Shown in pieces: positions 8,801 to 13,936 of a DNA stretch of 14,932 nucleotides; the stretch's first letter is position 1; each line of letters starts with the position of its first letter. The stretch is taken from positions 6,966 to 21,897 of the forward strand of contig PMBY01000366.1 in assembly GCA_003153875.1 (NCBI GenBank), given 5' to 3'. The notes under the pieces were generated by a model, which was given only the letters and a program-made list of their open reading frames with translations, searched no databases and was not told the DNA's origin. The stretch comes from Myxococcales bacterium (GTDB taxonomy: Bacteria > Myxococcota > Polyangia > Fen-1088). A program made the translations under genes and the position numbers.

Positions 8801-9798
8801 GAACCAGACTGCGTCGCCGTCTGCGTCTTGCTCCCACTGCTCGAACCAGACTGCGTCGCCGTCTGCGTGTTGCTCCCACTGCCGGAACCAGACTGCGTCG
8901 CCGTCTGCGTCTTGCTCCCACTGCCCGAACCAGACTGCGTCGCCGTCTGCGTGTTGCTTGCCGTGCCGGATGTGGACTGCGTCGCCGTCTGCGTGGTCGT
9001 CTGGCTGCTTGAAGATGGCTGCGTCGTCGTCTGCGTGCTGCTCCCACTGCTCGAACCAGACTGCGTCGCCGTCTGCGTGTTGCTCGCCGTGCCGGATGTG
9101 GACTGCGTCGTCGTCTGCGTATTGCTTGCCGTGCCGGATGTGGACTGCGTCGTCGTCTGCGTGTTGCTTGCCGTGCCGGATGTAGACTGCGTCGTCGTCT
9201 GCGAGTTGCTCGCCGTGCTGGACGTGGAGCGTATCGCCGTCTGGCTCACTGTCTGGGTCGCGGTCGATATCGAGGTACCGGTGCCTGTGGAGCTCTGGAC
9301 CGTGATCACGGTCCCGGTGGCGGTTTCGGTTCCGATTCCGCTGGCCCCCGCCACGGTGCTGGTGACCCACGCACTCATGTTGGCGGACAACATACTGGTG
9401 CCGGTCTGCGTGAGTGAAATGGTCGAGGTGATCAGGGTTTGGGACTGGGTTTGGGTTTGACTGGCAGTCCCGGCGGACACGAAGTCGAACTTGTAGCCTT
9501 GGCCGCCCATGCCCGAGAATTCACAGCGATTGGGCTGGCCGTACACGCGGCAATAGCGGTCGCCTTTTTCGCAGTCCGCGCCGACCTCGTTGTAACGTGC
9601 GGGATTCTCGCCCGGAATCCCCTGCATCGACTCCGGGCTCTCGACCATGATCAGGAAGTTCGGCTTGCGCAGCTGCTGCTTCACGATCTCCATCGGACTG
9701 ACCCGCGCCTCCACCGATCCCGGCAACGACCACGACACCACCAGCAAAGCCGTCGCCGCACACCAGCGACGAAATGCTCGGGAAGCGCCATAGGTCAT
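2845..9798 (-). CDS. pilY1: Giant PilY1/PilC-type pilus-tip adhesin with LamG domain and Ser/Thr stalks
   Basis: Secreted type IV pilus-associated protein of about 2317 residues, roughly twice P. aeruginosa PilY1; the family sits at the pilus tip and acts in adhesion and pilus extension. ATG 9798 is chosen because it gives a signal peptide (RRWCAATALLVVSW, ending near 31); the frame runs on to 9879 without a secretion signal at its start. Order: vWA first strand PNFLIMVESPESM (46-58); Cys piece C76-C92; Ser/Thr/Gln stalk, about 110-387; LamG/concanavalin-like domain 389-645 (GYWGLDE ... GGLDEVRIWDRAL); Ser-rich stalk, about 650-990; Cys-rich module 995-1117; rest of vWA from about 1124 (SRMMMVKNAVRR, VLMVVDGLP near 1492) to about 1610; PilC beta-propeller, about 1640-2317, with VYLGSDDGMLHAF near 1802. 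The MIDAS motif is degenerate: ESPES, not DxSxS. No other pilin genes are in the window. GAGAG lies 7 nt before the ATG. Confidence 0.88.
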   Translation of the reverse strand: MTYGASRAFRRWCAATALLVVSWSLPGSVEARVSPMEIVKQQLRKPNFLIMVESPESMQGIPGENPARYNEVGADCEKGDRYCRVYGQPNRCEFSGMGGQGYKFDFVSAGTASQTQTQSQTLITSTISLTQTGTSMLSANMSAWVTSTVAGASGIGTETATGTVITVQSSTGTGTSISTATQTVSQTAIRSTSSTASNSQTTTQSTSGTASNTQTTTQSTSGTASNTQTTTQSTSGTASNTQTATQSGSSSGSSTQTTTQPSSSSQTTTQTATQSTSGTASNTQTATQSGSGSGSKTQTATQSGSGSGSNTQTATQSGSSSGSKTQTATQSGSGSGSNTRTATQSSSSSGSSSRTASWTTTGSGSSSASNTQSYTTSKTGATTSYVSADKIGTDTSIRGYWGLDEALADGGSYPDTSGNNNDGTATGPPMPTAGVLTGTSTVVTTGASFANTTVGYTVTVTSTGTNFVRVLMSKPIAGSVSIAVWVKTDGFNARQNLVAFTPGGDDAGGGLRLFSSNNNILMDNNTPLNADGYTPQRGVTAQPYLYTTSYYGLIVGTISGTTWTLYQLNDPKYCTQSRVAVATVTNATFSTGTEWCFGSSCATPAHEFGFKGGLDEVRIWDRALATSGANGNEIQNLCSCNAVKCPAPTGTMTTTNTETKTPTSTSSATSSRTASSSSSSSSSSSSTSTQSSSTTSSASSTYTNTGSSSSTSSSTYTNTGSSSSSVSSTMTSTGSATSSASSTYTNTSSSSSSASSTFSNTASGSTSSSSTMTNSGSATSSASSTYTRTSSSSSSASSTISNSSSSSATSSSTTTKTASASSSGSSTYSNTSSAASTSSVTYTNTANQSSSSTVTMTKTASASSSGTSTYSSTATSSASLSVSSTSTGSSSASSSGTRSGTATSTLSWSSTMTGAVTSSGSASATGTNTATQSGVTSTNTAIVTGNSSASVTLTQTGTVPSITSHTDVTSNTSSYTGTRTLTATGTAASTLQSVPDTSDCTPASCTWASGVSSSYCYLKSSVQCYSNDDCYNLTKGDFCRYISTDDGSGRFRNDFCASGATKTCRYQATTPCNSNSQCDSGKGDYCVFGKPANMCQKSGLWCTDDGLGCDSSTGDACVPATSRMMMVKNAVRRVVLEHAYDDTAVVKIGQMHTYQAGNGSTDNLFPYVKLNTTSTGTSFLTSTRVDTKFLPRSELAKGVGPDGKACFSTSAGPSSTCTIDYSGGGAVALTPAVTYTLQGSGDDSRYAVPSGDGKTYYRQNAPWSSCGSMCYFASAGPNGGEGAYQGSYYTFNYTFGVPVVGSPSDPAGTGSMYAPKYSPVYLGKSYGSAGNYWYLMDAERTEILNENKYGANQFTGLDSGGTGLLWSKGYVPTGDEYPLPLTGVTGDPTSTSVTCGETNGAQWDANVVPMVNATSFGGNDSLQPTQKALMNAARLDKASYGGFYATGHIEPVACALKNDNKNDKYHSIDNYMSIVQSSDSVANGGTSPCWENHVLMVVDGLPRGPGDVAVGGVDCSAAACEYDPVSNADLSGCVCPAVHKARDLAAKGVDVHVIAASTDVTARNVYAAATLNNVARAGSTSSIFINIPRYAASEDELYYWLNYEMKEALRVTVATTPASAASGSQSLSGVTAGNMLFQTTAELPEWRGSLLGFGIDQLTPTTLGTHLAWDAALVNAFTVRHTPLSDDEQKLWMQRQVFFSDADGHVHQINVVDDNGTIDTDSTSKLYSLGMGGNTIETQQIVQWMLGKIDPSDTVYHRPLNPAVMGSVVNSMPIDVGSPGISLLPGGNHFYFAHVSRPELVYLGSDDGMLHAFYAANGKEAFAFIPADMVPVIAKLYAQGGQRYSPSDHIYGLAGSPKVKNLCVANCKVAANLTCVDAKDGTYDSGCPDWRTVLVMSEGAGGNHPFALDITEPMESGSANLKDASLLWHVGYKNASGISASELGETYPVPAFAFHRTTNQSDNRVLIASGYPFTGSSTTTKLIDAMVLDGSSPSVAGPGATISGSGGCNSTTGQEFAVVADVAVARDNYHNGDSPADQNLLGAYVADTWGKVHQYAPSYSPALDRGGAPISLDCTQPLHFSPAVVQLNRNDSHNLDNSVYLGQVTNSILDPNTVGSSFPASMLVVAKLTAKGSAPPALDETFGTNGLIKLVADTSLGNANRLCGVTEVGKTSADSNWCSGGSWLPATARPTGTPVAVVRGDGGGFQLFTTWYDPPKANWDNCAGSSTNGNSYVTLHEFLSNGQWAQIAGREYPQQYVTGIQFVGTTIFITFGTSGSAPNPTTDNFGQNFKPITPKDVSALSGDQFITTAWTERMDVE
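7156..7743 (-). repeat. Stalk 2: 14 tandem units of 42 bp (14 residues) inside the pilY1-like gene
   Basis: Fourteen in-frame units such as STYTNTGSSSSTSS, STMTNSGSATSSAS and STYTRTSSSSSSAS follow each other without any length change. A second, three-unit period of 126 bp is visible: units STMT, STYT, STFS are echoed by STMT, STYT, STIS, and KTASASSSG recurs three units later. At DNA level the word at 7403 (plus strand) recurs at 7529. A poly-Ser run lies just before the array (7744-7790). The composition suggests an extended, possibly O-glycosylated stalk; that role is inference. Confidence 0.9.
8704..9207 (-). repeat. Stalk 1: 12 tandem units of 42 bp (14 residues) inside the pilY1-like gene
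   Basis: Twelve in-frame units of 14 residues: early copies NTQTTTQSTSGTAS, later copies NTQTATQSGSGSGS alternating with KTQTATQSGSGSGS, which gives an 84-bp second-order period. One irregular pair (STQTTTQPSSSS onward) keeps the total at 28 residues, so the register is preserved. The DNA copies are nearly identical, suggesting recent duplication or gene conversion. Flanking Ser/Thr sequence continues towards 9480 and 8640 without clear units. Confidence 0.9.
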
Positions 9799-10047
9799 GG
9801 AGGTACTCTCAGGTACTTGCAGCAAGCAAGCCGCCGGCCAGATCTCAAGTCGACGGAAATGGCCGTGATCTGGAGGCAAAATGCCGATCTTCTGGTAGGT
9901 CGATATCGTGGTGTGTACCCCCGCTGCCCACCTTGCCCCCGGAACGCCGTTGCGGACCCCGCAAACTTTTCAGGGTTCATTAGATGGAAGTGCAGTAGAC
10001 CGCAGGTCGCCCCTGCAGTGCAGCTCGCCGCCGACCCATGCCGCTGC
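9799..10047. other. Intergenic upstream region of the pilY1-like gene
   Basis: About 250 nt without a convincing gene. The pilY1 reading frame extends to 9879 and other short frames cross it, but none shows a recognisable domain or ribosome binding site. It should carry the pilY1 promoter; the only motif that stands out is the sigma54-like site at 9825-9840. Confidence 0.5.
9825..9840 (-). promoter_or_regulatory. Possible sigma54 (-24/-12) promoter of the pilY1-like gene
   Basis: On the minus strand TGGCCGGCGGCTTGCT matches 14 of 16 positions of the sigma54 consensus TGGCACRNNNNTTGCW, with the required 10-nt spacing between GG and GC. The start of transcription would fall near 9814, leaving a short leader with GAGAG before ATG 9798. 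Pilus genes are often sigma54-controlled through PilR, which makes this attractive, but GC-rich DNA gives such matches by chance. Confidence 0.3.
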
Positions 10048-10206
10048 CTACGCCGTGTGTCGCCGGAGGTAGTCGAGGCTTCCTGGCAGATCCCGAATGA
10101 GCCGAAGCAACATCTCCATTGATTCAGTCTGGACGTTCCGACCGGACTCCCAGCGCGAGATCGTGTTGGCACCGAACATGCCCATGAATCGACTCCATGC
10201 TATCAT
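10048..10206 (-). pseudogene. Remnant of an HTH-type antitoxin/regulator (C-terminal part only)
   Basis: The last 45 to 52 codons of a minus-strand frame read as the recognition half of an XRE-like helix-turn-helix domain: FGANTISRWESGR, then MEMLLRLIRDLPGSLDYLRRH and a stop at 10048. This resembles, from memory, the C terminus of MqsA/YgiT-like or HTH-only antitoxins. The upstream helices, and any zinc-ribbon part, are missing: the frame upstream of about 10195 is only the antisense of the fitA/vapB-like gene. The break coincides with the palindrome at 10198-10214. An ATG at 10206 could start a 52-residue peptide, but that would lack a complete HTH. Confidence 0.55.
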
Positions 10207-10214
10207 TGATAGCA
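10198..10214. promoter_or_regulatory. Palindrome before the antitoxin start, probable toxin-antitoxin operator
   Basis: TGCTATC and GATAGCA form a perfect 7-bp inverted repeat around ATT, ending 2 nt before the antitoxin ATG. Ribbon-helix-helix antitoxins repress their own operon by binding such palindromes. The left half also contains TATCAT, which could serve as a -10 box, in which case the transcript would have almost no leader. Confidence 0.5.
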
Positions 10215-10216
10215 AC

Positions 10217-10447
10217 ATGGCACAGCTCATCGTGAGGGATATTCCCCAGCAGGTGGTTGTCCGCCTGAAGCAACGGGCGGCCCAGCGTGGGCATTCCGCT
10301 GAGGCGGAGCATCGCGAAATTCTCAGACAGGCTCTGCTCTCGCCACCTGCACCCTCGCTCAAGGCGATGCTGGGCGGAATTCCGGATGTGGGGCGCGACG
10401 CTGACTTCCAACGGACGCGACGCCTGGGACGGCGGGTTGTGTTGTGA
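10217..10447 (+). CDS. vapB: FitA/VapB-type ribbon-helix-helix antitoxin
   Basis: Antitoxin of 76 residues that should bind both its PIN-domain partner and the operon's own operator. Residues 1-40 match the FitA-like ribbon-helix-helix: strand MAQLIVRDIP, then VVVRLKQRAAQRGHSAEAEHREILRQAL. The C-terminal tail GIPDVGRDADFQRTRRLGRRV has the usual pattern of the toxin-binding segment in this family. The ATG at 10217 is chosen because the family begins with this strand; longer frames upstream read through the palindrome and the older gene remnant. No clear Shine-Dalgarno sequence precedes it, consistent with a leaderless or nearly leaderless message. The stop codon overlaps the toxin start. Confidence 0.85.
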   Translation: MAQLIVRDIPQQVVVRLKQRAAQRGHSAEAEHREILRQALLSPPAPSLKAMLGGIPDVGRDADFQRTRRLGRRVVL

Positions 10448-10869
10448 AGGGCTTCCTGCTCGACACCAACGTGCTGTCGGAACTGCGCAAGGGCGCGCGC
10501 GCCGATGCAAATGTTCGGCGCTGGTTGGAGAATGTGGACGAGAACTTGCTGTTCCTGAGTGTCCTGGTCACCGGTGAGATTCGCCGCGGGATCGAGGCCA
10601 TCCGACAGCGCGATCTCCGGGCCGCCGCGGCCCTCGAACGCTGGCTTGACACGCTGGTGCAAGCGCACTCCGATCGCGTGCTACCGGTGGACGCCGCGAC
10701 CGCGGACGAGTGGGGAAGGCTCGATGCTCGGGGCAGCTTGCCGGTTGTCGACGGGCTGCTGGCCGCGACCGCACGGGTACACGACCTCACGCTGGTCACG
10801 CGCAACGTGAAGGATGTCGCCCGCACCGGCATCAATGTCCTCGACCCGTTCGCGTCGACATCTGGATAG
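10444..10869 (+). CDS. vapC: VapC/FitB-type PIN-domain toxin
   Basis: PIN-domain endoribonuclease toxin of 141 residues, the usual family length, held inactive by the antitoxin encoded just upstream. The four acidic positions of the active site are in place: Asp7 in FLLDTNVLSE, Glu45 in VTGEIRRGI, Asp103 in PVVDGLLAATA and Asp124 in VTRNVKDV. All are needed for metal binding in this family, so the toxin looks intact. Translation starts at GTG 10444, overlapping the antitoxin stop by 4 nt (GTGA), which implies coupled translation. The RNA target cannot be told from sequence. It converges on the glycosyltransferase gene. Confidence 0.92.
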   Translation: MKGFLLDTNVLSELRKGARADANVRRWLENVDENLLFLSVLVTGEIRRGIEAIRQRDLRAAAALERWLDTLVQAHSDRVLPVDAATADEWGRLDARGSLPVVDGLLAATARVHDLTLVTRNVKDVARTGINVLDPFASTSG

Positions 10870-10887
10870 CCTGGGATGGTCGACGGC

Positions 10888-10908
10888 AGGGCGACCGCCG
10901 GTCGCCCT
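10888..10908. terminator. Bidirectional hairpin between convergent genes
   Basis: A perfect 9-bp inverted repeat, AGGGCGACC and GGTCGCCCT around a GCC loop, sits in the 37-nt gap between the toxin gene and the glycosyltransferase gene and overlaps the latter's stop codon. It is very stable but has no T tract on either side, so termination is likely but not certain. Confidence 0.5.
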
Positions 10909-12691
10909 ACGGCGCCGCGGCCGGGACTGCCGGCTGGGCTGCGAGGGCCGTCGCCGGCTCTTGGATCATGCGCGAGATGCGCACCGTCGAATTCTCCGCG
11001 TTCTGGAACTCGAGAACGGTTTCCTTCTTCTTGTCGGGCCAGATCTCGAACTCCGGCAATGGCTTCTTGGTCGTCAGATCGATCTCCTGAATGACGTACA
11101 TGTCCCGGTAGAGATGGCGGGACAGCTCGAACAGCAGATCCCCGCCCTGTTTGGCGACTGACAGATCCACTGAACCGTAGTCCATCACCGTGAAGAGACC
11201 CGGGCGGTCGGTGACCACCATGATGTTCTTGTCGTGAATCTGCTCGAAATAGCGCCAGGTCTGGGCCGCCTGGCGGGTGAGGGTCAGCTCGTTGATGAAG
11301 CGTGCTTCACTGGCCACCGACACGTGCAAGAACACCGCCGCCGCTGCCACCAGCGAGGGCAGCCAGAGCGGCGCGCGTCGGCACAACAAGGTCACAACCC
11401 AGGCGGCCATCAACGAGAAGAACGCATCCAGCGGAACGAATAGCCGCGCTGAGGCCGGGTGCAAGGGCTTGCCCCAGAAATAGGGAAGGTAGATCACCAT
11501 CATCACGCCCACCCAGACCACCGCGAAGATGGCGAAGCGTTCCTTGACCAGCTGGCGTTCGCGTTCGTGGGCCAGCTTCCACAGCGAGCGCGCCACGATG
11601 AGGCATCCGACCAGCCCCAGCGCCAGCAGCAGGCCAGAGTGGGGCCGACGAAAATCCAGCGGATTCAGTAACAGACCAAAGTAGTTGCGGGTGTTCTCCG
11701 ACAGATGCTTCCAGCCGAACAGGGTCGTGTTGAGCGGCTGTTCGCTGTCGCCGGCCTTCAGGATGGTCTGCCAGATGCGAGGCAAGGCAAACAACGGAGT
11801 GAACAAATAGACGAAGCGGTACCGCCTCACATGTTCCCACTTGACCATGCGCAACGCCAACAACACCACAGCCGACGCCACGATGGAGGCCGCGCCTTCG
11901 TAGCGAATGTGCGCAAGCATGCACAGATTCAGCCACAGCAACGCCAGTCGGTTGGCCGTGGGTTCCTTGGCGTAGTCGAGAAAGCACTTGACCGAAACCA
12001 AGGCGAAGAATCCCGCCATCAGGTCGAAGCCACCGGAGCGGGCCGATACCAGGGTGATGGGATGGGCCACGACGAACGCGCCGGCCAGCAGGCCGAAGAC
12101 CTCGCCGCCCAGGGATTTGGCCAAGCGGTACGCGACGAAAACGAACAAGGGAATGAGAATGGCGTTGACGTGGAAGGCGTTGGTATAGCTGTAACCCCAG
12201 AACGAGTGGAGCAGGCTGACCAGGAAGGGAAAGAGCGCCGGCCGCCGATCCGTGGTGACGTTCAGATTCCAGTAGGCCTCGTAGTACCACTTGCCTGTCG
12301 TGGCGAAGTCGGCCGTCTTGTTGAAGTACAGATTCTTGGACACGCCGAGTAGGTTGGTTTCATCGGCCAGCACGCGCAGGGCCGGCTGAATAGCCAGAAT
12401 GGCCACCAGCGAGACGAGGGCGGCCAGGACCAGGCCCCGCCAGTTGTCCTTGAGCCAGGCCACCAGGGTATCGCGGGTGGTGCTCTTGAGGGCGATGAGG
12501 TACGACGACGCCCAAAACGCCACCATGGTGAGTAGCACGAAGTAGGTGCCGTGGACGAAGAACGGCTCCATCAGGTCGCGCTTGCGCAGGGTCACGACCA
12601 GAAGCGCCAGCGCAACCACGACCGGGGCCGCCGCAGCCAGGTTACGCCAGAACGACCGCTTGTCGAACTGTAAAGTCAGAGAGATTTTCAT
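10907..12691 (-). CDS. Integral membrane glycosyltransferase, GT-C fold (GT39/ArnT-like)
   Basis: Predicted to move a sugar from a lipid-linked donor on the outer face of the inner membrane; donor and acceptor are unknown. From ATG 12691 it has 594 residues; GGGGA lies about 9 nt upstream, and the conserved hydrophobic start follows directly, so the 57 extra codons of the open frame are left out. There are about 12 membrane segments. The first large periplasmic loop carries the acidic pair Asp110-Glu111 (VLADETNLL) typical of GT-C enzymes, followed by KNLYFNKTADFATTGKWYYEAYWN and the RRPALFPFLVSLL segment. The last about 110 residues (from HDKNIMVVTDRPG) look soluble and periplasmic, as in other members. 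Divergent from the discoidin gene, 227 nt apart. Confidence 0.75.
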   Translation of the reverse strand: MKISLTLQFDKRSFWRNLAAAAPVVVALALLVVTLRKRDLMEPFFVHGTYFVLLTMVAFWASSYLIALKSTTRDTLVAWLKDNWRGLVLAALVSLVAILAIQPALRVLADETNLLGVSKNLYFNKTADFATTGKWYYEAYWNLNVTTDRRPALFPFLVSLLHSFWGYSYTNAFHVNAILIPLFVFVAYRLAKSLGGEVFGLLAGAFVVAHPITLVSARSGGFDLMAGFFALVSVKCFLDYAKEPTANRLALLWLNLCMLAHIRYEGAASIVASAVVLLALRMVKWEHVRRYRFVYLFTPLFALPRIWQTILKAGDSEQPLNTTLFGWKHLSENTRNYFGLLLNPLDFRRPHSGLLLALGLVGCLIVARSLWKLAHERERQLVKERFAIFAVVWVGVMMVIYLPYFWGKPLHPASARLFVPLDAFFSLMAAWVVTLLCRRAPLWLPSLVAAAAVFLHVSVASEARFINELTLTRQAAQTWRYFEQIHDKNIMVVTDRPGLFTVMDYGSVDLSVAKQGGDLLFELSRHLYRDMYVIQEIDLTTKKPLPEFEIWPDKKKETVLEFQNAENSTVRISRMIQEPATALAAQPAVPAAAP

Positions 12692-12918
12692 GTTGCTCGG
12701 TCCCCAAAAACTTGTGCGCCAACGTTCGCCGGTGGACTCGCCCCACAGCGACCGCGCCAGGGGGCGAGCCCAGCGTACCACGACGCCAGCAACTCGCGAA
12801 TCCCTGACCGGATTCCCTGACCGGATTCGTGTCGGTCCGTCCGGTCCCGAAAGCATTTCCAAGCATCGGGAATCAAGTTATCTTGGATAGCCCACGCGCT
12901 GACCGTGGTGCCTCACTC
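12692..12918. promoter_or_regulatory. Divergent promoter region between glycosyltransferase and discoidin genes
   Basis: A 227-nt gap with no convincing gene; both neighbours must start here. It contains a perfect 13-bp tandem duplication (TCCCTGACCGGAT at 12801-12813 and 12814-12826) and an inverted repeat, TCCCGA at 12845-12850 and TCGGGA at 12866-12871. Neither neighbour has an obvious -35/-10 pair. The repeats are possible regulator sites only. Confidence 0.35.
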
Positions 12919-13914
12919 ATGGCAGACGAAATCGACAACGCAGTCCCGGAAAGTCCGGCCATGGCACCAGCCCCGGTCCCGGCATCTGGCTCACGCGGCA
13001 GGCCGGGGTGGCGGGGGCGTCTGCTTCAATGGCTGTTCATGCGCGACGCCCTGGACCAAGCCCGCCAGGACGAGGCCCGGGTGGCACCGGGGCGCATGGC
13101 CATGATCCGTCTCGCGCGCGACTGCGCAACGGTCGCCAACGACTTGCTGGATTCGTCCTGCGATGCATTTCTTGCCCCTGCGCTTAGCCTCTATCGGGAA
13201 GCGATCTTCGCCTTGCTAGGCAACGACATGGCCGGCAAGAAGGCGTTGGCGGTCGCCTTCGAGACCGATCCGGATTCGATTTTGGCGGAGGCCGTTCAAC
13301 GCGACGCCAGCCTCGGGCGGATCCGCCATCTGCTGGCAATGCACGCATCCGTCGGTATTGGCAGCCCGGTCACGCCGGACCAGCAGGACATGGCACAACT
13401 GACCCGCAGTGCGGTAGCCGCCATGCTGAGAATGGCCGAAACCAGTCGCGTTCCTCCGCTCTTGCGCCGGCGCCTGCGACGTCTGGCCCTGGCCGCCGGG
13501 CTGATGGCGCTGGGCCTGGCGGCCTCGAGCAAAACTGTGGTGTACCTCCTCACTCCCACGGATCTGGCAGCGGGAAGACTGTGGCGCACCAGCAGCGCTC
13601 TGTCGGCGGCGTACTCCGCGAGAATGCTCTTCCACACCAACGAGGAGATGAACCCGTGGTTCGAGATCGATCTCGGTGAAATCAAGCTGATCCGGCGCCT
13701 TTACATCAAGAACCGTACTGATAGCAACGGGGAGCGCGCGGTCCCGCTGGTTGCGGAGCTGAGCAACGATCGTTCAAACTGGCACCTGGTCGCCAGGCGC
13801 GAGTCCCCCTTCGCGATCTGGGAGCCCAGCTTCACGCCCAGCAAGGCGCGCTACGTGCGCCTGCGTGTGCCACGGATGACCTTCCTGCACCTGGAACAGG
13901 TCAAGGTGTACTGA
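12919..13914 (+). CDS. Membrane-anchored discoidin (F5/8 type C) domain protein
   Basis: Single-pass membrane protein of 331 residues that displays a carbohydrate- or ligand-binding domain outside the cytoplasm. Residues 1-190 are helical and probably cytoplasmic, with a Pro/Ala-rich start. The Arg-rich stretch LLRRRLRRLA precedes a membrane segment at about 191-213, predicting N-in, C-out. Residues 215-331 match the F5/8 type C (discoidin) fold: NPWFEIDLGE, IRRLYIKNRTDSNGERAVPLVAELSND, WHLVARRES, ARYVRLRVP and the end FLHLEQVKVY. ATG 12919 is preferred over GTG 12829, although neither has a good ribosome binding site. No catalytic domain is seen. Position between a glycosyltransferase and a YfhO-like protein suggests a role in surface-glycan work. 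Confidence 0.75.
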   Translation: MADEIDNAVPESPAMAPAPVPASGSRGRPGWRGRLLQWLFMRDALDQARQDEARVAPGRMAMIRLARDCATVANDLLDSSCDAFLAPALSLYREAIFALLGNDMAGKKALAVAFETDPDSILAEAVQRDASLGRIRHLLAMHASVGIGSPVTPDQQDMAQLTRSAVAAMLRMAETSRVPPLLRRRLRRLALAAGLMALGLAASSKTVVYLLTPTDLAAGRLWRTSSALSAAYSARMLFHTNEEMNPWFEIDLGEIKLIRRLYIKNRTDSNGERAVPLVAELSNDRSNWHLVARRESPFAIWEPSFTPSKARYVRLRVPRMTFLHLEQVKVY

Positions 13915-13918
13915 AGAA

Positions 13919-13936
13919 AGCGCTCGCCGAGGCGCT
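13919..13936. terminator. Hairpin between discoidin gene and YfhO-like gene
   Basis: AGCGC (13919-13923) and GCGCT (13932-13936) form a short stem in the 20-nt gap between convergent genes, overlapping the YfhO-like stop codon. On the minus strand the stem is followed by TTCTTC, so it is a better terminator candidate for the YfhO-like gene than for the discoidin gene. Confidence 0.35.

Noticed and set aside
8704..9207. Regular 42-bp repeats that might suggest a CRISPR array
   Set aside because: There are no unique spacers; units are contiguous, in frame, and code for a Ser/Thr/Gln-rich stalk.
8687..9460. Long plus-strand frame with a regular VLLPLPEPDCVAVC repeat
   Set aside because: It is the exact antisense of stalk 1 of the pilY1-like gene; its regularity comes from the 42-bp repeat, and it has no start region or domain.
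10013..10023. CTGCAGTGCAG palindrome
   Set aside because: Short (5-bp arms) and isolated, with no gene start next to it; expected by chance.
10048..10668. Full 206-codon minus-strand frame ending in the HTH remnant
   Set aside because: Only the last about 50 codons look like protein; the rest is antisense to the intact antitoxin and toxin genes.
11307..12290. 327-codon frame inside the glycosyltransferase gene on the same strand
   Set aside because: A shifted frame of the real gene, rich in Arg/Gly/Leu and without membrane segments or motifs.
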